This document shows, piece by piece, positions 57,090 through 64,000 of a DNA stretch of 64,000 bases. Each line of letters opens with the position of its first letter. Position 1 is the first letter of the stretch. The notes beneath the pieces were generated by a model. That model was not told the origin of the DNA, ran no database searches, and was given only the letters and a program-made list of their open reading frames with translations. The stretch is from Anodontia alba (Eukaryota; Mollusca; Bivalvia; Lucinida; Lucinidae). Location: positions 74,038,953 through 74,102,952 of the forward strand of contig OZ024827.1 in NCBI GenBank assembly GCA_964016985.1, read 5' to 3'. The position numbers were made by a program, and so were the translations under genes.

Positions 57090-57729
57090 ATGCTACATAT
57101 TTACCATACGTTCTGTGAAGCTGTTGATAATGGTAAGGAAGTTAGGGTACTATTTTGTGACATTAGTAAGGCTTTTGATAGGGTCTGGCAAAAAGGTTTG
57201 CTGTATAAATTTGCAGCCATGGGAATTTCAGACTATCTTCTGCGTTGGTTCACAAGATATCTTAGGCCGGAGACAGAGTTGTCATTGATGGTATTGCATC
57301 TGATTGGGCGTCCATTCTTGCCGGTGTCACCCAAGCTCTATTTTAGAACCGCTACTCTTTTTTATTTATATAGACGATATTAACTCATCCATCCTCCTTT
57401 TTGCTCATGACACCAGCCTGTACATTGTTGTTGAAAATCCACAATCTGCAGCACACAGCCTTAATATACACTTTAAAACTATAAACAAATGGGCAAACTC
57501 ATGGTTGACTGATTTTAATCCAACAAAAACTACATCTCTTCTGATATCTAGGAAACTTAATCCAGTTACACATCCTCCTCTCAGAATGAACAATGCCGTG
57601 CTTACAGAAACTTCGAAAACACAAACATCTGGGTCTCACTTTCAGAAGCTCGTGCACATGGGCAGAACCCATAAATAAGATCACTGAAACTGCATGGATT
57701 AGATTCAGTCTGATAAGAGCTCTTAAGCT

Positions 57730-57941
57730 TAACCCTTCTCTTGCTGAACACGACATGCCCTGTCTTAGCAAACAGTGTAGATCCAGATCAGTTGGCTTCT
57801 TCAGAAGCCAACTGATCTGGATCTACACTGTTTGTCATTAAATAAATGAATTTCTAACAAAAACTCAGATCAGGTAATCTGATTGGCTGGAAATTATAAG
57901 TGGGTGTGGCATCTTAATTTATTCAGCATGACAAGGGTTAA
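57730..57941 (+). repeat. H2 element inserted in the LINE remnant
   Basis: TTAACCCTTCTCTTGCTGAA to TTCAGCATGACAAGGGTTAA, with a perfect core hairpin at 57770-57833. LINE sequence continues on both sides, with a short AGCTTAA repeated at the junctions. Confidence 0.9.
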
Positions 57942-58099
57942 GCTTAACCGACAAACACTAGAACGTATATACATAGCATTTATACGTCCCCTACTTTAAA
58001 ACAGCGATTCAGAATGGGATTTTTGCACAAGTAAATCTAAGAAACAGTTGAATCTGATACACCACGAAGCAGCCAAAATCATCACCGGGGCAACAAAAC

Positions 58100-58339
58100 T
58101 AGTCTGGCCCCAGACCCTTTCTTTATTTTCTTTTCTTTCTTTTTCTTCTTTCTTTTTTTTTTTGAGGGGACACAACACTTGTATAGCTTGTAGAATTTTT
58201 GTTTACTTCAGTCCCTTGGCTAGAAAGAAAGGTTCAGCCATAGGTAACTTGAAGTTGGATTAAAGAGGATCATGATAAAAAAAATAATGTAGAGGAAGAG
58301 AGAAATATATATAAAACAAAAACGACTGGAGCCAGTCTA
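58100..58339 (-). repeat. H11-related element inserted in the LINE remnant
   Basis: TAGTCTGGCCCCAGACCC to GACTGGAGCCAGTCTA; near-complete match in reverse to 30574-30776. LINE sense (ACAAAACT) is repeated at both junctions. Confidence 0.83.
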
Positions 58340-58440
58340 CAACAAAACTGTACTATTGAAAAACTCCTCGCCGCTATTGGTTGGAATTCTCTGCAGGAAA
58401 TGCGTACAAAGCATAAGCTCACCATTTTCTTTAAGATAAT

Positions 58441-58662
58441 TAACCCTTGTCCTGCTGAACCCGGATGTATCCTTCCATTGCAAACAGTGCAGATCCAGAT
58501 CAGTTGGCTTCTGAAGAAGCCAACTGAAGCCAACTGATCTGGATCTGCACTGTTTGCCATGAAGAATGTGAATTTTTATCAACAATCTGGATCAAGTAAT
58601 ATGATTGGCTGAAAATTAGAAGTGGGCGTGGCCTCTTAATTTATTCAGATGGACAAGGGTTA
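58441..58662 (+). repeat. H2 element inserted in the LINE remnant (second)
   Basis: TAACCCTTGTCCTGCTGAA to GACAAGGGTTAA; the core hairpin at 58480-58558 has the GAAGCCAACTGA unit duplicated in the loop. Confidence 0.9.
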
Positions 58663-59486
58663 ATGGTCTTACGCCGCGGTACCTGTCAGGGGTACTCCGT
58701 CTCTTGTTCAAGAAAGTAATCCCTACAATGTTTGAAATGCGAACGCTTTACACCCTATGCATGCCAATACCAACCTATTTTCTAATTCTTTCTTCCCTTC
58801 TACTATACGTGCATGGGACGAATTTCAGAGGAAATAAAAGAAGCAAACATGGACTCAGCAGTTAAATATCGCCTAAACAGAAGCAAACGGTCACCATCTA
58901 AATATTATAATGTTGATACAAGAATGGGACAGAGATTACATGCTAGGCTACCATAGATGGCAGTTCTCTCAATTCGCATTTTTATTGAAAAAAAAAAAGA
59001 AAAAAAAAAAATAGTTGCTACCCCAACATGTGTGTGTGGCGGTTTTGGGAGTCCTTATCACTTTTTCTTTATCTCTCCTAGATGCATAGGCATTAGAAAT
59101 ACTTATCTATCAAATATTTTTCAAACTCACAGTACAAGAGATCTACTACTTGGAAAAGAAACTGCCAAAGTTAATGAAAATGGGAATATGTTCTAAAAGT
59201 TCAAGAGTATACTATTAAATCAAGACGATCCACCTGACTTAACATGCGTGCTATTCTACATCTGAGCCGAAACATACAACTCATCTGTAAAACCATGTCT
59301 GAAATCAAATAAGTCACTTTTTTTATTTTGAAACGTGGAGATTACACGTACTTCTTGGGAATCGGTCAAAATTCTGTATTTCCATAAATGTATTATCTTC
59401 ATTATGTACAGAGATTTAAATGAAGTTGAAATAATAGCTAGCTTTCTGCCATACGTCATGTACATGTATTTACTACTACCTACTTA

Positions 59487-59813
59487 TACAGTCGAATCTC
59501 AATAGCTCGAACACCGATGGCTCGTTCACCATGGCTAATTCGAACTCGTTTTTGAGTCCCTACGAAATTCTTCCAACAGATCAGGAAAACAAATATTTAA
59601 GGAAGCTTTCTTATTTCATTATGTTCGAGGCGATTCTAATGAGTACACATACAACATACAATTATTGTGTAGAAGATCGATGGATTTCCCATAAGTAGTG
59701 ATATTTGCTTCCTGACCTGGCGCCATGATTAACCTTAACTGGCTCGAACTACCCATGGCTCGAACAATTTTCAATGGTCCCAAAGGTGTTCGAGCCATTG
59801 AAGTTCGACTGTA
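59487..59813. repeat. P2 pogo-like MITE, copy 5
   Basis: TACAGTCGAATCTC to GTTCGACTGTA; the left half of the central palindrome is missing (only GAGGCGATTCTAATGAG remains). Confidence 0.82.
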
Positions 59814-59894
59814 CAAGGATACATCTGCATTACCCCATTACATTAAGCAAGTTTGGCAACTGCCAGACAGAACAGAATTGTAAGTTCTTAAATA

Positions 59895-60232
59895 TACAGT
59901 TGACTCCCGTTATCTCGACCTCGCTTATCTCAAATAGCCGCTTATCTCGAAGTGAAAATCTGGTCCCTGCCTAAACATGAACATGTAACAACAGGTAAAA
60001 AAAAATATTGTGGAAAAGAGGAGAAATTGCTCCCAAGGAGCAATTTCTCCTCTTTTCCACAATATTTTCAATATATCTCTAACTTCAGGAGTCCATTTAA
60101 ATATATATCTGCTAAATGTGATTGTTCGAATTATTTTTTCCTCAATTCTGCAACTCTTATATGTCGAGGTACGGATATCTCGAAGTATTTAATAGAGTCC
60201 CTTGGAATTCCAGATAACGAGAGTCGACTATA
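59895..60232. repeat. P3 pogo-like MITE, copy 2
   Basis: TACAGTTGACTCCCGTTATC to GAGAGTCGACTATA. The centre is a near-perfect hairpin of GGAAAAGAGGAGAAATTGCT and its complement at about 60009-60066. Confidence 0.83.
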
Positions 60233-60292
60233 CATGTAATTCTTAGTTATAAAATATATGTTGTATTCATCTATATATGCAATGTTATGGAA

Positions 60293-60471
<179 letters not shown>

Positions 60472-60540
60472 AGTAACATGTTTGATTGCTTCGTTATTAC
60501 TTTAGGTCATTCAAACGAACGAAAATTTTTTTCTATGTAA

Positions 60541-61177
60541 ACTAGGAAATGACCTATATGAGCTTATAGCTTACTGTCAGAAACTGGAACATTGATATTG
60601 CATATGTTTGTATACATGTAAATGAACAAATAAAATATTATTTTAAACCGAAATGTCGTCTGCAGAATTAACCCAGAGAATAGCAAAGGTTAATGAATTA
60701 ACGATAATATAGATGTTTGTATTGCCAAGGCGAACGGACGAGCCCAAACGAAAACATCCTTCATTTTTTGTTGACAATATGATGCCTAAATTTTACATCT
60801 TTTGCGGAAAGTGTTTGAAGATTTCATTGGGCTGTCAAGATTTGAGCCGCAACATTACAAACGTACCTTCAGACATGTGCTCCCAGCGAAGATTCGGATC
60901 AGCCTGCGCATTCGCGCAGTCTGATCAGAATCTTCACTGGGCGTTTTTTCTGGATAGCCAAGGATGCAAAATTTCTTCGTGCGGATAAAGAAGACTCTGA
61001 TAAGACTGCATGGATGCTCAGGCTAATTTGAGTCTTCAATGGGCGTAGAAGGTACGTTTTCTCAAGTTGCGTTTCATTTATAATGAAGTTCATTCTCAAA
61101 AACTGCCCCTTTGTTTAATTCTCAATACAGTTGGCCATCTCGAAACTTTGGGGGAGTTATAGCCATGAAAAATGATA
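60541..61177. other. No gene recognised
   Basis: An H6 right-end fragment (60645-60695), H14 hairpins (60876-61050) and unique sequence. A plus-strand frame at 60713-60988 enters the hairpin and is not supported as a gene. Confidence 0.5.
60876..60945. repeat. H14 hairpin
   Basis: CCCAGCGAAGATTCGGATCA with GATCAGAATCTTCACTGGG; apex CTGCGCATTCGCGCAG. A degraded second copy follows at about 60985-61050. Confidence 0.8.
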
Positions 61178-61470
61178 TACAGTCGACTTTTGTTATCTCG
61201 AATTCCAAGGGACTCTCTAAAATACTTCGAGAGATCCGTACTTCGACATATCAGATTTGCAGAATTGAGGAAAAACTAATTTGAACAACCACATTTAACA
61301 AATATATGTGTAATTGGAGAATTGTGGAAAAGAGGAGAAATTGCTCCTTCTCTTTTCCACATTATTTTATATGTTGTTAGATTTTCATGTTTAGGCAGGG
61401 ACCAGATTTTCATTTCGAGGTAAGCGGTTATTCGAGATAAGCGAGGTCAAGATAGCGAGAGTCAACTGTA
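61178..61470. repeat. P3 pogo-like MITE, copy 3
   Basis: TACAGTCGACTTTTGTTATC to GAGAGTCAACTGTA. One arm of the hairpin is shortened at about 61340-61360. Confidence 0.8.
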
Positions 61471-61730
61471 TTAGGAAGCTATTTCCTCGGTTTTATACAG
61501 ATATTTGAAATATGTGGACTGTGGACTTCTAGTACAATCAGGTTACGGTAATATATAATACAAAGGATAGTAGAAGAACGTAAAGATTCTGACCAATTTC
61601 TCATAACCCGTGCCAACAAACAAACAAACAAACAAACAGCTTAAACATGTAAATAGCAATAGACAACATTTAAACTTGTTTCCGAGTTGATTTATTGGTT
61701 CACTAGTGCATGCATTTGGTTGTAGACAAA

Positions 61731-61933
61731 AGTTTACCACTTCGAGGCGTGGGTAAAAATGTTTGAAATATTTTTTTTTTATTTTTCCCGGAAAATAGGA
61801 GTTGGCATTTCATACAACGGTTCTCCTTAGGAGACAATTAGTATGAAATGTCAAAGCTTATTTTCTGGGGGAAAAAGAAAGATATCATCAACTTATCGTC
61901 TGCTGAAGTTGCTTAGAGACTGGTGAAGGTTAA
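61731..61933. repeat. H6 element
   Basis: AGTTTACCACTTCGAGGCGT, stem around TTCTCCTTAGGAGACAA, ATCGTCTGCTGAAGTTGC, CTGGTGAAGGTTAA. Confidence 0.76.
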
Positions 61934-62339
61934 ATTTCATAGTCGTCTGGACCAGCTTCCCAGAAGACTATACTGTCATAATCCCGTACGAATTTGTAGT
62001 GATGGGTTACCGTCAGTGTTTACTGTAATTTTTCGGACAGACAGGCCTGTGCAAACAATGCAGAATCAGGTCAGACGCAGCAGAATGACACTCACCCATC
62101 GGGTTTTAGACACTCAACATGTAGAAAAATGGACTTGTTCAAATTTTAGGACAATGATGGTATGAAATCAAAGTGTCCTAACATTTAGGGTAAATACTGT
62201 ATAATATTCGATAAATATTTACTCTGACCATGACGTAGCACGGAATTCCCATGTTCAGCAGTGAAAGTTCAATATTCCCCGTGGGACATAAAGGTCAGTA
62301 ACACTGATCTGTTTACTACGAAAGACCGGTAGTGACATT

Positions 62340-62740
62340 TCAACTACATTAATTCAAGCTTCTCGAATTCACGATTTCAACTTCACGAATTCACGATTTT
62401 AACTTCACGAATTCAAGATTTCAACTTCACGAATTCACGAATTCAACTTCACAAATTCATTTTTCACGAACTCAGCTACACGAATTCACGAATTCAACTT
62501 AACGAATTTACGAATTCCACTTCACGAATTCCACTTCACGTATTCAACTCCACGAATTCACGAATTCAACTTCCTGAATTCACGAATTCACGAATTCCAC
62601 TTCACGAATTCAAGTTCACGAATTCAACAGTTGAATTCGTGAAGTTGAATTCGTAAATTCGTGCAGTTGAAATCGTGAATTTGTGAAGCTGAAATCGAGA
62701 ATTCGTGAAGTTGAAACCTTGAATTCATGTATTTGAAATG
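62340..62740. repeat. CACGAATTCA array with inverted portion
   Basis: Short (about 10-23 bp) repeats of the type ACTTCACGAATTCACGAATT run to about 62628, then continue as their reverse complement (GTTGAATTCGTGAAGTTGAA) to about 62735, so the array folds back. GAATTC occurs many times. Confidence 0.85.
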
Positions 62741-63121
62741 TTACTATCGGTTTTTCGTAGTCTACACATACTCGCATAATACGTGAATGTTTTACTGGCC
62801 ATGACGTAGCAATTCCCATGTTCAGCAGTGAAATTTCAATATTCCTCATGTGACGTTATGGTCGGTAAACATTCATCTGTTTGTTTACTGGCTATGATGT
62901 AGCATGGAATTTCCATATTCAGCATTAAACTTTAAATATTCCTCTAGTGACGTAATGGTCAGTAAACGGTCCTCTGTTTACACATATATACTCGTATAAT
63001 ACGATGAATGTCTACTGGCCATGACGTAGCATGGAACACTCATGTTCAGCAGTGAAATCTCAGTGTTCCCCGTTTGACGTAATGGTTCCCGTTTGACGTA
63101 ATGGTTCCCCGTAATGGTTCC

Positions 63122-63184
63122 CCGTTCAACTTCACAAATTCATTTTCACGAACTCAGCTACACGAATTCACGAATTCAACCATG
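63122..63184. repeat. Second short CACGAATTCA array
   Basis: TTCAACTTCACAAATTCATT and CACGAATTCACGAATTCAAC inside a unit of the tandem repeat; matches part of 62440-62500. Confidence 0.78.
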
Positions 63185-63502
63185 ACAGTCCTCTGTTTAC
63201 ATATACTCGTATAATACGATGAATATTTACTGGCCATGACGTAGTATGGAATTCCCATGTTCAGCAGTGAAATTTCAGTGTTCCCCGTGTGACGTAATGG
63301 CAATAAACAGTCCTCTGTCTACACATCTCATATAATACGATGAATGTTTACTGGCCATGACGTAGCATGGAATTCCCATGTTCAGCAGTGAAATTTCAAT
63401 ATTCACCGTGTGACGTAATGGTCAGTAAGCAGTCCTTTGCTTTTACAATGCTTTGAATTTCATATGAGCCAGCGCATGACAAAACCAACAAAATGACATG
63501 TG

Positions 63503-63892
63503 CGCCTAGCGAAGACTCAGATCAGCCTGGGCATCCGCCCAGTCTGATCAGTTTGTTTGTGCTGAGGTTTTACGGCCCAGTCAACCCAATGGGGTCATGT
63601 CGAGCGCGGTCAGTTTACCTAACCACACGTTTACTGGGCAGGCTTAATCCTCTAAGCGGTTAACCAGTATTGTGCACATTCTTTCGCCAGAAACTGACAA
63701 CTGCCCTTCTTGAATCAGCGGAAGGGAGAGAATGACCGTAGAAAATATTTCATGATCAGTCTCCACGAAAGAATGTTGCCGACCTCGGCGGGGGTTGAAC
63801 CCGCGACCTCCTGGTCTCCAGTCGGACGGCGCATCCAACTGAGCCACCGAAGCCGGCATCCAGTCTGATCAGAGTCTTCGCTATCCGCATGA
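63503..63892. repeat. H14 hairpin split by a SINE
   Basis: GCCTAGCGAAGACTCAGATC at the left and TCTGATCAGAGTCTTCGCTA at the right are the two arms; the SINE at 63552-63859 sits in the distal arm next to the apex. Confidence 0.85.
63552..63859 (-). repeat. tRNA-derived SINE, full length, inserted in an H14 hairpin
   Basis: Nearly identical to the copy at 43932-44240. 13 bp duplications CCAGTCTGATCAG at 63539-63551 and 63860-63872 lie within the loop of an H14 hairpin, so the empty site can be read directly from the flanks. Confidence 0.9.
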
Positions 63893-63919
63893 AAAAAGCT
63901 TGGGTCCTTAGCTACGTAT

Positions 63920-63990
63920 TGAGCGCATAGCGAAGATTCTGATCAGACTGGGCGGATGCCCAGGCTGATCTGAGTCTTCGCTGGGCGAAC
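63920..63990. repeat. H14 hairpin
   Basis: GCGCATAGCGAAGATTCTGA with complementary CTGATCTGAGTCTTCGCTGG; apex ACTGGGCGGATGCCCAGG. Confidence 0.8.
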
Positions 63991-64000
63991 ATGCCACTGT

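Larger units (their letters stand above)
56228..59196 (+). pseudogene. Non-LTR retrotransposon (LINE) reverse-transcriptase remnant with four nested MITEs
   Basis: Translation in shifting frames shows the C-terminal two thirds of a non-LTR ORF2, probably in the jockey/CR1/L2 group. A KASGPD motif lies near 56510, NYRPISLL near 56700, and FCDISKAFDRVW at about 57157-57190. Remnants of the catalytic block sit near 57370, then ITGATK near 58080, HKLTIFFKIINGLTPRYLSG near 58410-58690, FFPSTIRAWDEF near 58795, and a Cys/His-rich end (CVCG...YHFFF) near 59025-59070, stopping at 59194-59196. Stops and frameshifts are frequent. Four later insertions split it: 56842-57089, 57730-57941, 58100-58339 and 58441-58662; removing them rejoins the reading. 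The endonuclease half is absent, as expected of a 5'-truncated copy. Confidence 0.8.
62215..63450. repeat. Tandem repeat (about 120-190 bp units)
   Basis: At least six degenerate units, each with TACTGGCCATGACGTAGCAT, GGAATTCCCATGTTCAGCAG, TTTCAATATTCCCCGTGTGA and CGTAATGGTCAGTAAACAGT. Units recur near 62222, 62790, 62890, 63010, 63225 and 63350, interrupted by two GAATTC arrays. Confidence 0.85.

Noticed and set aside
59256..59465. Minus-strand frame that might be the missing gene B Cys-containing exon
   Set aside because: No cysteine pattern or similarity to 15568-15683, and no suitable splice sites.

Overview
This 64 kb window is eukaryotic, AT-rich and repeat-dense, and almost certainly animal. 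Coding DNA occurs as short exons with GT-AG borders, there is no operon-like gene packing, and most of the sequence is miniature inverted-repeat elements, tRNA-derived SINEs and microsatellites. The repeat profile (many foldback hairpins, AACGTTG palindromes, a tRNA-headed SINE, poly-CT tracts) and an LDL-receptor class A (LDLa) membrane protein family fit a mollusc, most likely a bivalve. That assignment is inference, not proof.

Two partial genes lie on the minus strand and are paralogues. Gene A (about 9.4-15.7 kb) has four recognisable exons: a Cys-containing exon, a single-exon LDLa domain, a transmembrane exon and a long terminal exon with the cytoplasmic tail and stop. Gene B (about 49.7-55.7 kb) has the matching LDLa, transmembrane and tail exons. 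The LDLa exons are both 108 bp and the transmembrane exons both 150 bp, with identical phase 1 junctions. The tails share an N-terminal motif and a strongly conserved C-terminal block of about 77 residues. I do not recognise the family; the upstream exons (signal peptide, rest of the ectodomain) were not found.

Two fossil transposon genes are readable: a Tc1-like transposase remnant (about 13.3-14.0 kb, plus strand) and a non-LTR retrotransposon reverse-transcriptase remnant (about 56.2-59.2 kb, plus strand) split by four later MITE insertions.

The rest is short non-autonomous elements. The commonest is a 280 bp element (labelled P1 here) with 20 loci. Two pogo-like MITE families (P2, P3), about a dozen hairpin families (H1-H15) and at least eight SINE copies are interspersed, often nested. 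Several hairpin families with different termini carry the same internal palindrome (GCAAACAGTGTAGA...), and P1 and P2 share a related hairpin apex. This modular sharing of hairpin cores between element families is the most unusual structural feature of the window. The right end (62.2-63.45 kb) is a tandem repeat of roughly 120-190 bp units interrupted by arrays of a short GAATTC-containing repeat. All family labels are informal and mine.
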